Source: Aphidius gifuensis (Eukaryota > Arthropoda > Insecta > Hymenoptera > Braconidae). Taken from it: a stretch of DNA of 64,000 nucleotides. Positions 10,703 to 21,289 of this stretch are shown here, one piece after another. Location of the stretch: NCBI RefSeq assembly GCF_014905175.1, contig NC_057793.1:14534369-14598368 (forward strand). Reading direction: 5' to 3'. Below the pieces are notes generated by a model. The model was not told the DNA's origin. It did no database searches and saw only the letters and a program-made list of their open reading frames with translations. Within the stretch, counting starts at the first letter, position 1. Each line of letters starts with the position of its first letter. The translations under genes and the position numbers were made by a program.

Positions 10703-11020
10703 TTTACCAGTAATCTACCAGTAGACTACTGGTAGTTGATACCAGTAATTTTTTACCGGAAATTTACTGGTAGATTACTGGTAATTCCTACCAGTAATTT
10801 TTTACTAGAATTCTACTGGTAGATTACTGGTAGTTCCTACCAGTAATTTGTTACTTGAATTTTACTGGTAGATTACTGGTAGTTCCTACTGGTAGTATCT
10901 ACCAGTAGAATTCCAGTAATATACTGGTTGGAAATTACTGGTAGGAGCTACCAGTTATCTACCAGTAGTATTTACTGGTAAGCTACCAGTAAATTACCGG
11001 TAGCATATAATCCTACCAGT
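10703..11020. repeat. CCAGTA/TACTGG inverted minisatellite
   Basis: About twenty short copies of 'taccagtaat' or its inverse 'attactggta' occur in both orientations within 320 bp, with irregular 8-25 bp spacing. The result is many possible short hairpins. No gene is present. Confidence 0.75.
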
Positions 11021-11729
11021 TGTGGTTATCTGGGTAATGTTGTTTTAAATAGAATTCTTTGGCAACCTCAATTCCTTAGATACATTTTTTTCTTAGCTAC
11101 TGCTCTTCCTAAGTCACATCTTTTTCTCAGCTACTGCTTTTCCTTGGACATTTTTATTTATTTTTTTAAGTAAAATACATGTAAATTTATTTTTTAAAAA
11201 TACAAATGTCCAAGGAAAAGCAGTAGCTATGGAAAATATGAAGCTAAGGAATTAAGGTTGCCTAAGAATTATGTTTTACGGAAATAATGTTACTTAAAAT
11301 ATGATTCTTTGGCTACATCTTTTCCTTAGCTACTGCTTTTCCTTGGACATTATTTTTTCTCACATAAATATATTACATGTAATTTACTTCAAAAAATAAA
11401 GTTGTCGCTTACCGCATAATGTCGCTTACCGCATAATTTTTCTGGCTACATTAATTTCTTAGCTACATCTCTACCTTAGCTACTGCTTTTCCTTAGACAT
11501 TTTTATTTCTTTTATGAATAAAATACATGAAAATTTATTTTTTAAAAATACAAATGTCCAAGGAAAAGCAGTAACTAAGGAAAAGATGTAGCTAAGAAAT
11601 TAAGGTTGCCAAAGAATTAGGTAACTCTTTGGAAACCCCAATTCCTTAGATACATGTTTTCCTCAGCTACATTTTTTCCTCAGTCACATGTTTTCCTTAG
11701 CTACATCTTTTCCTTAGTAATTGCTGTCT

Positions 11730-12480
11730 ATAATTTGCAAGAAAACTATATAAAACAATTAAATAATAATATTTTTAAGTTCTTTTCCAACTTTTTTTTT
11801 TTAGCCTCATTTTAGTCTCGTTTCGACGTCGAATCGAGGCTAAAAACGGGTTATACCGACACTGAATAGAAAAATACCTTAAAATTAATTATTTATGTTG
11901 TTTTATAAATAATAATTATTCGTTTTTCTATAATTTACAATAAAACTCTATAAAACAATTAAATAATAACATTTTTGAGTTTTTTTTTCAATTGTTAATC
12001 AAACATTTTTATTAACAATTGCATGGTGCCTCGAAAAATCAATATTTTTTGATAATTAATTTTCGATTTTAAAGAGCAGAACCTGAGCTAACTTGTACCG
12101 ATAATAGCGGAATCTGTACCTCAATAGCAGATATCTCAATTGTTAATTAACATTTTGGAGTAAATTATTTTTTTTTGGTTGTTTTTTTTGCCGTACAAAT
12201 TAGTAGAAATTATTTTGCGTCTGTAGCATTTTTTTTTCCCCTCTGAGTGATCCAGAAAAAAATCAATTTTTAACATTTTCTCCAACCTTTAATTTTTAGG
12301 TACAAATGAAAACAATTTCGGTAAATAATAGTACAAATTAAGACGCTTCTAATGAGTGTTCTAGATAATTTTTCTAGGACTTATGCAGGCCAAGTTTACG
12401 CACCTGAATTGTACGAATATAATTCTTTGTATTCTCTCTCACGAATTCTTATAAATTATTTTTAGTTAAACGAAATGAGT
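11730..12480. other. AT-rich stretch without genes
   Basis: A ~65-bp direct repeat is visible ('ctataatttgcaagaaaac' near 11729 and 'ctataatttacaataaaac' near 11929). No ORF, RNA gene or mobile element end was recognised. Confidence 0.5.
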
Positions 12481-12482
12481 GA

Positions 12483-12787
12483 AATAAAAACAAAACATGA
12501 ATTCAAAACATGATGTCCCTGAAAGCCTCAATTTTAGATAAGCTGTTTTTCAGGCACTTTTTATTATAATATTATTAACATGTATCGCAAGTGTTATCGT
12601 GAAAAAGTGCCTTATTTTTTTTTTTTATTTAATCCAGCCAATTATTCAACTTTATACTTCGAAATTTTGCCATTTTTTTTTATATTTGACTTCTTTTGAT
12701 TATTAAAATTATGATAAAAAGATAAACAGCTCATCTGAAATTGAGCTTTTCAAGGATATCAATTGTAAATTCATGTTTTGTTTTCAT
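12483..12787. mobile_element. ~305-bp TIR element with nested inner palindrome
   Basis: The outer arms of about 65 bp are imperfect inverted copies ('aaaacaaaacatgaattc' / 'aaattcatgttttgtttt'; 'agataagctgtttttc' / 'gataaacagctcatct'). An inner hairpin uses 'aggcactttttat' and 'gtgaaaaagtgcct'. It is non-coding and MITE-like. Confidence 0.65.
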
Positions 12788-12789
12788 TA

Positions 12790-13310
12790 TTATTATTTTA
12801 TTCTAATAAATTAATAAATATTTATTAATATATCAATTTGTAAACTGATCCTCACCATTAATATTTTACGATTGTTGAAACATTTAAAAATATTTTTTAA
12901 AATTTTGTAAGTGTTCAAATTTTAATATATTTTTTAAGTGTTGAAATTATGGAAAATTTTGAAGTTCCTTTATTTGGAGTTGGAAATTTTTTCAATTTCT
13001 AAAATTTCATGATTGAGTCGTTGAATTAACGTTATAATGAAGGAATTAAATTTATTGGAATGTATTTATTTTCTTATTCTATACATTTAATAAACCTTTA
13101 ATAATACCAAATATTATTTTATATAGATATCATTTTATATATTTATATAAATATATGTCAAATAGATACTATAGTGTTCATCAAGAAAATGTATGTATAT
13201 ATTTTTTTTTCTTTCGATTTTATATTCCAATACTTTTCATTAAAAAGATTTGTACTTTTTTTTTTAATGTTTATTGAAAAAAAATTTTTTAATGTCATTT
13301 GAAAAAAACC
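12790..13310. other. AT-rich stretch without genes
   Basis: Only long A and T runs and TATA-type low-complexity sequence are seen. No supported feature. Confidence 0.5.
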
Positions 13311-13311
13311 A

Positions 13312-13426
13312 GAAACTTAGAAAAAATAACGAAGTTCCCCCGCCGGGAATCGAACCCGGGTCTTTTGCTTTCCGGGCAAATGCCTTGACCACTAGACCAC
13401 CAGGCTTCTTATTTTTTCTAAGTTTC
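13312..13426 (-). mobile_element. tRNA-like core flanked by TIRs, copy 2 (compact)
   Basis: Perfect 18-bp inverted repeats (13312-13329 and 13409-13426) enclose a ~72-nt tRNA-like sequence on the minus strand (13407-13335). The D-arm/A-box reads 'tggtctagtggtcaaggc' and the T-arm/B-box 'cccgggttcgattcccgg'. The T arm is canonical. The acceptor 5' strand does not pair well with its 3' strand, and the anticodon loop lacks the usual U33, so a working tRNA is unlikely. The whole unit is homologous to the copy at 6725-6968. Confidence 0.7.
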
Positions 13427-13429
13427 ATC

Positions 13430-14038
13430 GATTAACTCCGACGTCCTTCTATGCGTCAATTCATTTTTTGAACTGTGATCTCATTTTTCTTTTTTTTTTC
13501 CTTTATTATTGCGAATGACTCCATAATACTACGAAATACTACACTATACTACATAAAAGTACAAATAACTACGTGAAATAACTACAAAAATAGTAGTCAA
13601 AAAATTACAATTATTTCATAACTAGACCTTTACTACACCATGGCTACATCAATGAATAGCTCCCCGTCCCGGGCCATCAATAATCAAAAAAGTTTTCTGT
13701 ACGGTCTATATAAATTCAACACTTATATCACTGATAAAAAGTTTCCGTAGAAAGAGAAAGAATTCACTTGATTGAAGTGTGACACATTAAAACAAAATGA
13801 AAAAAAAAATTTTTTTAAATAAAAATATTTTTACTAAATTCAAGTGTATCGATTCATAAATGAGCAGAAATTACTCTTAGAGAAAAACCTAATCGATTCA
13901 GAATCGAAATAAAATTTTTTCTCGGAAAACGAAAATTGTAGCAAGCAAGAACAGAACAACTCTGATACAGAGAAAAAAAATTACTCTAAAGTTAAGTTTT
14001 CTTGGATAAAAACAATGAATTATGTTTTTTATATAACT
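13430..14038. other. AT-rich stretch without genes
   Basis: A 'tactac'-rich segment lies at 13515-13640. The remainder is A/T-run sequence with no coding evidence. Confidence 0.5.
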
Positions 14039-16667
14039 ATAATTATTCAATCAATGAGTAGGTTTGCGAATTTAAAGTTTTCATCTACTTTTTTTCAGAA
14101 AGATTTATTGAAGTCATGAACTTGTGCTCTATAAATATATATTTTTTTCTTTTTAAAATAAGTATTGTGCCATTGCCCAATAAAGACAAAACTTGTGTAA
14201 GAAGTAAAAAAATTATGAAGCGTCAGAAATTATAAGCTTGTTCGAAAATTTTGAATTCTTTCTAAAAGTAAAATAATTTCCACCATGTGTTTTTAAATCC
14301 TTAAAAAAAAAAAAAAATTGTTTTTTCTAAAAAATGATATATTCAATTTGTAAAAATTCATTACAAAGAAAACAAAGTTTTTTTCTTTTGATTTTTTTAG
14401 TTTTTTTATTGGAAAATTATTTGCTGGAAAATGATAAAATTTTTTTTGAAAAATAAAGAGCGTTCACTTAATTCAAGTATTTCTATTTTTCATTCTGAAA
14501 TAAATTGGATTCACTTATAAAGAGTAAATGATTCCACTCGAAATTTTAATTTTTAACTACATTTTTTTATTTTTAATAGATCATTAATTTATCTTTCTAA
14601 AAAAGATTGATAAAAATAATTGATGTGAAAAAATACATTCAAATTAATGAAATATTATTGTAAACCAAAGTGTAAACAATTCGTTGCCAAAAGAAACCAT
14701 TTTCATGAAAAGAAAGTAATATCATAATAAAGTTAGTTTACATTTTATAAATTTCAATAAACTTTACTATTAAAAAAAATATGTCTTTTTCAATATCACG
14801 ATAATTATTTGAGCAATGAATAGTTTTGCGAATTTAAAGTTTTCATCTACTTTTTTTCAGAAAAATTTATTGAAGTCATAAACTTGTGCTCTATAAATAT
14901 ATTTTTTTCTTTTTAAAATAAGTATTGTGCCATTGCCCAATAAAGACAAAACTTGTGTAAGAAGTAAAAAATTTATGAAACGCCAGAAATTTTAAGCTTG
15001 TTTAATAATTTAGAATTCTCTTTAAAAGTAAAATATCTTCCACCGTGTGTTTTTAAATCCTTAAAAAAAAAAAAAAATTTGTTTTTTTGAAAAAATTATA
15101 AATTCAGTTTGTAAAAATTCATTACAAAGGAAACAAAGTTTTTAGTGTTCCGTAGGACACTTATGTTTTCACTTTCCGTGTGACTTTTTGTTATTTCGCG
15201 ATAAAAATAAAAGTTATGAATCGAATTGGCTTCTATGGAGCCCATTAGGTTCCATTTTTTTTTCCAAAAGCAATCATCGTATTTATTTTTAATTTTTGGC
15301 CCTTATCAGTTGGGATAGTGCCATTTTTCTACAGGGCCCAATTTCAAATATTGACGGATCGGATCCGGCAATGATTCAATCGACGACGCTTCATCTGTAG
15401 ACTCTCCGATATTTTTTTGAAATTTTTTGGTCGTTTATTTTTTTTTTTTATTAAACAAAATATAGTGTCAGAATTTGTTTTTGCAAGATATTTTTTGAAC
15501 CACCGAACCGAATTAGTTGATGTTAAATGAAATTTATGTTTTTTTTTTTCCCAAAAGCAATCATCATATTTATTTTCAATTTTTGGCCCTTATCAGTTGT
15601 GATAATGCCATTTTTCGATAGGGCCCAATTCCAAATATTGACGGATCGGATCCGGCAATGCTTCAATCGACGACGCTTCATCTGTAGATTCTCCGATATT
15701 TTTTTGAAATTTTTTGGTCGTTTATTTTTTTTTTTTATTAAACAAAATGTAGTGTCAGAATTTGTTTTTGCAAGATATTTTTTGAAACGCCGAACCAAAT
15801 TAGTTAATATTAAATAAAATTTATGTTTTTTTCTTTTCACAAAAGCAATCATCGTATTTATTCTCAATTTTTGGCCCTTATCAGTTGTGATAGTGCCATT
15901 CTTCTACAGGGCTCAAATTCAAATATTGACGGACCGGATCCGGCAATGATTCAATCGACGACACTTCATCTGTAGACTCTACGATATTTTTTTGCAATTA
16001 TTTGGCCGTTTATTTTTTTTTTTATTAAACAAAATGTAGTGTCAGAATTTGTTTTTGCAAGATATTTTTTGAACCGCCGAACCGAATTAGTTGATGTTAA
16101 ATGAAATTTATGTTTTTTTTTTTTTCCCAAAAGCAATTATCATATTTATTTTGAATTTTTGGGCCTTATTAAATTTAATATCTGCATTTTTCGATAGGGC
16201 TCAATTCCAAATATTGACGGATCGATTCCGGCAATGTTTCAATCGACGACGCTTCATCTGTAGACTTTACGATATTTTTTTGAAATTTATTGGTCGTTTA
16301 TTTTTTTTTTTTATTAAACAACAGAAACAAAAAACATTAGGAAATAAAACAGAACAAAAAAAAACAGTCATTTATTTTACAACAAAATGAGAAAACAAAT
16401 CAAACAACAAAAAAAAAAAAAAAAAATCCTACGGAACACTTAGGGTGCACCTTGTGGGACTTGACTATATTTTTTTTTTTTCTTTTGATTTTTTTACTTT
16501 TTTTATCGGAAAATTATTTGCTGGAAAATTATAAAATTTTTTTTAAAAAATAAAGTGCGTTCACTCAATTCAAGTATTTCTATTTTTTATTCTGAAATAA
16601 ATTGGATTCACTTATAAAGAGTAAATGATTCCACTCAAAATTTTAATTTTTAACTACATTTTTTTAA
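14039..16667. repeat. Two-copy direct repeat (14039-14570 and 14801-16667)
   Basis: About 530 bp at 14039-14570 is repeated at 14801-15143 plus 16468-16667 with high similarity. Shared marks include 'gtgccattgcccaataaaga' and 'ttggattcacttataaagag'. The second copy is interrupted by the 1.3-kb element at 15144-16467, so copy 1 serves as the uninterrupted reference. Confidence 0.8.
15144..16467. mobile_element. 1.3-kb insertion with four ~288-bp tandem repeats
   Basis: It interrupts the second copy of the 14-kb direct repeat within a T run. A 14-bp motif 'agtgttccgtagga' at the left end (15144-15157) recurs inverted at 16427-16440, about 27 bp inside the right end. The interior has just under four tandem units. 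'caaaagcaatcat' or close variants start at 15265, 15552, 15840 and 16128, so the period is 287-288 bp. Each unit has 'atattgacggatcg' and 'tcaatcgacgac'. The ORFs here are chance readings of the repeats. It is a non-autonomous element of unknown class. Confidence 0.75.
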
Positions 16668-16689
16668 ATTTCCAATTAATGATTTGAAA

Positions 16690-17413
16690 TATCGTAGCCG
16701 GATCATTTATTAGACAATCAGTATTGCCCTGTAAAATAATCCAACTTGATATGTAATTAAATTAACCCTGTTTTTCCTGCGCAGCAATGGCGCATAAGAA
16801 TGGTAGGGAGACAGAAATGCGTAATGTAGGGAGGTAAAAGGAACCTGAAAATACGCGAAAATATAACACAATAATACGGTAGAAATAATTTTAAATAACA
16901 CTTGTAAATTCGGTAAAAATCGGAGCACTATTTATTTGTAAATTACCCTGTTGTTATTACATGAAAATGCGATACAAAACAATTATTAAATATGTAACAA
17001 TTAAATTTTACTCGCGCGTCGCGTCGAAAAGAGAGAAAGCCATGCGGTCGTGACGGAGTCAGAGACAGAGAAATATTAAAATTGCGAATAACCCGATTAA
17101 TAATTAAATTATGACGGCCGAAATACAAGCGATGGGATTGAGAAGCAATCCAGTCGATTAATTAAACAAGTCACTGACTCTACATTGACGCTACGATGAC
17201 GCTTGGCTTTTACAATATTAATATTTTTACACTTGTCATAAATTCACAGAACAAACACTGAACAAAATTTATTTAAAGGAAGGTACTTACATTGATTGTC
17301 GGTGATTTAATCTAGCAATCTAGTGACGGCGTGTACCTTGGCTTGACCTCGGAGACGCTCGCAAAATTGACAGGTTGGCTTGGTTACAATATCGCCAGTA
17401 ATGATGTACAAAA

Positions 17414-17449
<36 letters not shown>

Positions 17450-17940
17450 ATTGAATGTAGTACAATGTAATTATACGGATGGTTGTATGTGATCGACGAT
17501 TAAATTATGTCAAATTGTAGACATAAACGTAGCACTGACTTTACAATAAAATCACAGTAAATGTTACTTTTGTTTGAAATTAAAATAAAATTATTATACG
17601 AGACTTTTTCACTGTACTTTATAAATTGTATTCACTATAAAATGGCTGACCACGAGGTCGTAAATTTGTATAATTAAATATTTAATTATTTTAAATAAAT
17701 AACTGATTATTTGTTATCGCCAAAATGTAATTTATTCTATTCAATATTTAATTGATTAGACAATGCAACACAATAGGTGCTTTAAGTTTAATTTATTCAA
17801 GCAAGAAAATTTTAGACCATGCGGTCGTAATTTATTTCAAGTTAAATTTGTAAGTGATTTAATGAATTTAAATTACTGATTTAAGTAACCAAATGTTACT
17901 TAAATATTATTGAAACAATAAATTGATAAAATAATCAATA
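16690..17940. other. Mixed-composition intergenic DNA
   Basis: It is less AT-rich than the surroundings. The motif 'ccatgcggtcgt' occurs near 17040 and 17818, with a variant near 17650. A TA microsatellite lies at 17417-17448. On the minus strand there are donor-like sites (GTAAGT near 17286). It may be LTR or leader DNA of a minus-strand retroelement, but no partner repeat was found. Confidence 0.35.
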
Positions 17941-17949
17941 AGATATTGA

Positions 17950-18566
17950 ATAAGTATAACTTACAGTTGTGCTGATTTGTAGAAAATATTCTAAGTTTTT
18001 TTAGAGCAATTAAAATGCGACGAGGCAAAGTGCCTATGCTAGTTAGAGCTGGAAGAGCTGGTGTGGGTCAAGCAACTAACTCTGACCGAGTGACCGAGAT
18101 CTAGCGATCAATCTCGCTTGATGCCCTCAGAACATAAGGGTAGGTGGGGATCCTTCGGGGATGTTCGGTTTTCCTCCTTGGTCCAGTACCACTTTCCTTA
18201 TGTCTACTATTTCTTATTGGTTGAGGAAAATCTTAGGATTTTCCAACCTTAATTAAAATTATTTCTAATTGTCTAATTATGACATGAGTGGTACCGAGAG
18301 AATCCCTATATTTTTAGGATTCTGTCGATATCACTCATTATATTAATTTATATTTAATTTTCCAAAATAAAATTGGCGGTAGATGCGCTTAATAGTGCTC
18401 TAGTAGTTTGTTGGGGGTGCAAAACCTCTAGCTCCCTTAAATATGGTAACTTGACGATCTGCAAGATGGAGCTAGGGGTATTAAAAAGTACCCTGAATAT
18501 TTAATATATAATAATAGAAAGAAAAATAAAAAAAATTTGTGCGGCTTACCGCCGGACATTACAGAT
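17950..18566 (-). repeat. LTR-like segment (minus strand), unpaired
   Basis: On the minus strand it starts 'TGTAATGTCCGGCGGTAAGC', a typical gypsy-LTR-like beginning. It is GC-richer than its flanks and full of short hairpins, for example 'acctctagctcc' with 'ggagctaggggt'. It lies downstream of the minus-strand retroelement ORFs (19.0-27 kb) and could be that element's 3' LTR. However, no second copy is visible beyond 60.6 kb, and no polypurine tract directly abuts it. An A-run ending in GGGG on the minus strand (about 18,950) is another possible polypurine tract. Confidence 0.35.
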
Positions 18567-19037
18567 TAATTACTTCTCTAAAACAGAATAATAGATAGAT
18601 TGGTTGATAAGCTCACAAAAATTTATAAAAATCTAAACAGATTTGCAAAATTCATTAGTTCACACATTTATTTTTATGTAACATTACCCAAATTATTTCT
18701 TAATCGTTAAATTCTAACTATATTTTATTTTAGAAGGATAAGCAACTTATTGCGATTCTTCATCCTTCTATCCTAGGACATAATTATTTGTAATTATTAG
18801 AAATTAACCCAGAAAGGAAGGAAGGACTTCCTAATGTTTAATCTTTTTAAATTCATTAATAGTAAAAATTTCTTAAAGTTAATGGTCTCTACTATTAGAC
18901 GCGTTTATTTGAAAAGAATCTAATAATTAAAGATATGAGAAAATTATCCCCTTTTTTTTTTTTTTTTTTTTTTTTTGTTTAATAATGGTTTTTTTTTTTT
19001 TTTTTATACTAATCCTCCTGTCTTCCGCTTGTTTTTC

Positions 19038-20216
19038 TTAGCAGAAATTTCTTATTCTTCCGCGATACTGGAAAGTTGTACTAGGGTTCATATTTTTTTT
19101 TGTGAAGGCTATTGGATTTGTGGAGGTAGACCTTTTTTCAAGGCTTTGGCAGTTTACTGCGATATGACCAATGTTGCCACATGAATAACATCGGCGACGA
19201 GATACAGGTACAGTGGGTTTGCACTTGGAGCATTTTTCATCTAATGCTTTCCGCTGTTCCAGAATTTTCCGTTGTTGAATAACCTCTGCTTGGCTTTGAT
19301 CAAGATTGATTAAAGACCACAAACTTGGACAACAGTTAGTGATGTGATATCCTGATTTGCAGAATGAATCTCTGTCGTCTAAATTTTCAAATGTTTCCAG
19401 CTTATCTTGGATTAACTCTAACTTGATAGTAGCTAATTTTGCTGCCAACCAACTTGGACATTGTCCTGCAGAGTGGTCGTTACCACAGAGTTGACATTGA
19501 ATTTTGTGATTTTTGACTATAGCTTCTGCTTTCTGGATTTTGGTTAAATGGTAACGCAACTCATCCCTGTGAGTGTCGTCTGGTCCCCGACTGGTAAGTT
19601 TAACTGAGGCAGTTGGGCATACATTTGTGGATTTTGTTTTCATTTGAATAACATAATTTCTTGGTGTCAGTTCGCGTGGGGGATTTCGATTTGTTGCGGT
19701 ATTCGATGGGTGTAGCCAGTTCAAATTTGATGCTGGTTCCCAAGGTGTACTAATAAAACCCCGCACTATGATTGTCTTATATTCGTTTAGCAGGTTATCA
19801 TGAAGGACATATTCCGCTAAACAGTCTTCGCATTCTTCCGCCCGTTTTTCTATTAACAGGGTTTGTTGGCATTTATGGCAATTTAAATTAAAGTTTCTTT
19901 CCAAAGTTAACAGATGAAACCTATGTACAATTTTGTGGAAACGAGATTCTGAATTTCTAAATGTTTTTGCGTAACACGGTACGCACGACAATTCTTCCCT
20001 TGGGTCGTTCGGTTTCTTTTTAATGATTACTGTGTCCACACCCTCTTTTAATTGTATGCAAGAGGCTGGGCTGATACCATAGAACAAGCTGGCACAACTT
20101 GTTCTTCTGGCTAAAACCACTCTTTCCAGCTGGGCAGAAGACCATTCTGTTGAACACCTACGTAGTTGGCATTTTCGCAGGTTTTCTGCTGCTATTAAAT
20201 ATTGTGGCGCTGCCAT
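19038..20216 (-). CDS. Zinc-knuckle ORF downstream of envelope (392 aa)
   Basis: This is the last long ORF of the minus-strand retroelement. It is Cys-rich throughout. CYSCGNIGHIAVNC (about residues 338-351) is a canonical CX2CX4HX4C zinc knuckle. CQLCGNDHSAGQC (about 240) is a variant with one residue less. N-terminal CXXC pairs (CVPC, CHKC, CEDC) suggest a further zinc-binding domain. Acceptor-like sequence (CCCACTATTACAG) lies just upstream of the ATG, so it could be expressed from a spliced mRNA. A nucleic-acid-binding role is inferred. It could also be a captured gag fragment or a captured cellular gene. I do not recognise the full-length family. Confidence 0.55.
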   Translation of the reverse strand: MAAPQYLIAAENLRKCQLRRCSTEWSSAQLERVVLARRTSCASLFYGISPASCIQLKEGVDTVIIKKKPNDPREELSCVPCYAKTFRNSESRFHKIVHRFHLLTLERNFNLNCHKCQQTLLIEKRAEECEDCLAEYVLHDNLLNEYKTIIVRGFISTPWEPASNLNWLHPSNTATNRNPPRELTPRNYVIQMKTKSTNVCPTASVKLTSRGPDDTHRDELRYHLTKIQKAEAIVKNHKIQCQLCGNDHSAGQCPSWLAAKLATIKLELIQDKLETFENLDDRDSFCKSGYHITNCCPSLWSLINLDQSQAEVIQQRKILEQRKALDEKCSKCKPTVPVSRRRCYSCGNIGHIAVNCQSLEKRSTSTNPIAFTKKNMNPSTTFQYRGRIRNFC

Positions 20217-20230
20217 TTTTCGATGGTATT

Positions 20231-20312
20231 ATTCTGTAATAGTGGGCAGACATGAATTTCTTTTAGTATTTCTGTAATAGTGGGCAGACAGTGGATTTCT
20301 TTTAGTATTTTT
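20231..20312 (-). promoter_or_regulatory. Tandemly duplicated splice-acceptor-like segment
   Basis: A ~41-bp unit containing 'ctgtaatagtgggcagaca' occurs twice in tandem. On the minus strand each unit reads 'tgtctgcccactattacag', a plausible 3' splice site, just upstream of the ORF at 20216. Confidence 0.45.
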
Positions 20313-20642
20313 ACCTACTCGACACGAATTTTCTTACGTAACTTAGATCTAGCAGACGAATTATCGTAGTAGTGGCCTTCCTTGAAGGGGTAATTAATTC
20401 ATGATTAATTATTCCTTCAATCGGAGAAGGGTATTTTTCAGACAAAAACATTAAAATTAGTTACTTATATGATATAGGAATAATTGTTTAGGGCGTAAAT
20501 TATAACAATGAAATTTAACATAAAAAAAAATTATTATTTATAAAAAAAAATTGGTGTTCTTAATTGTTATACATCATGGTAAAGTGAGAATATAAGAGGA
20601 CCACCATCCGGAGTTCCGGCATCATCGGACTTTTGTAGGCAC

Positions 20643-21137
20643 CTAACACTGCAGTGGTGTGTATCGTCCTGACGTTCGTGGAGGAGGAACATCATCGAAC
20701 AACCAGTTCCCTTCACCAACGCTGTTTTGGCCAGGTTGTGGTGGAACTGTGTTATTGTTTGTTCTAGATGAATTCTTGGTTAATCTTCTTTTTTTTCTGA
20801 GTGGTCTCCTTGGTGTCGAAGTCCTTGGATCCCAAACGTGTTCACCTAATACGTTGTCGTCATCGGAATATGGTCGATATGGGGCGAAAGCAATTTTTTC
20901 CATTGTTTTTTGAAGTTCTAATTCTTTGGTATACCGTATCCATTCGCAAACCCTGGTATTACAGGAGAGAGACCATTCTATCCCCCGTATTCCGTGAGTT
21001 TGTCTTTGTGTGAGTAACCATCCCAGAGGTTGATTTTGTTTTCTCATAAAGTTCATTTCTATTGATTCGTCCATGAGCGATCCGGGTTTGGAATCCTCCG
21101 GTGATAGATCTGTATTTACGATATGCTGTGCTTCCAT
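20643..21137 (-). CDS. Accessory ORF between envelope and zinc-knuckle ORF (164 aa)
   Basis: The ORF follows the envelope ORF on the same strand. Its ATG comes immediately after an acceptor-like site (TTTTAATTTGATTATAG|ATG), which suggests a spliced transcript as for retroviral accessory genes. The product has an N-terminal acidic half, Trp-rich spots (WLLTQ, WSLS, WIRY) and a strongly basic RRPLRKKRR cluster near residue 113 that could act as a nuclear localisation or RNA-binding signal. The C-terminus is Pro/Asn-rich. No family is recognised. Function is unknown. Confidence 0.45.
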   Translation of the reverse strand: MEAQHIVNTDLSPEDSKPGSLMDESIEMNFMRKQNQPLGWLLTQRQTHGIRGIEWSLSCNTRVCEWIRYTKELELQKTMEKIAFAPYRPYSDDDNVLGEHVWDPRTSTPRRPLRKKRRLTKNSSRTNNNTVPPQPGQNSVGEGNWLFDDVPPPRTSGRYTPLQC

Positions 21138-21289
21138 CTATAATCAAATTAAAACAAAGACCAACCCAACACACATATATCGTAGATTTATTACCTTTCA
21201 TTGTTTACCATGATGTTTATTAAACGTAACTTAATTTTTAACTTATTATTATTATTAGTATTATTACTTTTCTTGAATCTTATTAATAA

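Larger units (their letters stand above)
9560..11730. repeat. Large cluster of palindromic repeats, family B
   Basis: One arm motif, 'ccaaggaaaagcagtagcta' then 'aggaaaagatgtagctaagg', and its inverse, 'ccttagctacatcttttcct', alternate at least a dozen times. The loops contain 'ttgccaaagaattatgtttt' variants. Each unit folds into a long hairpin of about 180 bp. Two other elements lie inside: a 266-bp palindrome (9754-10019) and a CCAGTA minisatellite (10703-11020). ORFs at 9622-10047 are shadows of the palindrome. Nothing coding is supported. Confidence 0.75.

Noticed and set aside
13335..13407. Functional tRNA gene
   Set aside because: The T arm is perfect, but the acceptor strands do not pair, U33 is missing, and the sequence is the core of an inverted-repeat element with another copy at 6725-6968.
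15523..16390. ORFs in the 288-bp tandem repeats
   Set aside because: They follow the repeat period, contain homopolymer-coded Phe/Lys runs, and no unit-spanning domain is recognisable.
20580..20640. Second primer-binding site (gaggaccaccatcc resembles the stretch near 60,630)
   Set aside because: The similarity is about twelve bases, no LTR end precedes it, and it lies between two ORFs of the same element.
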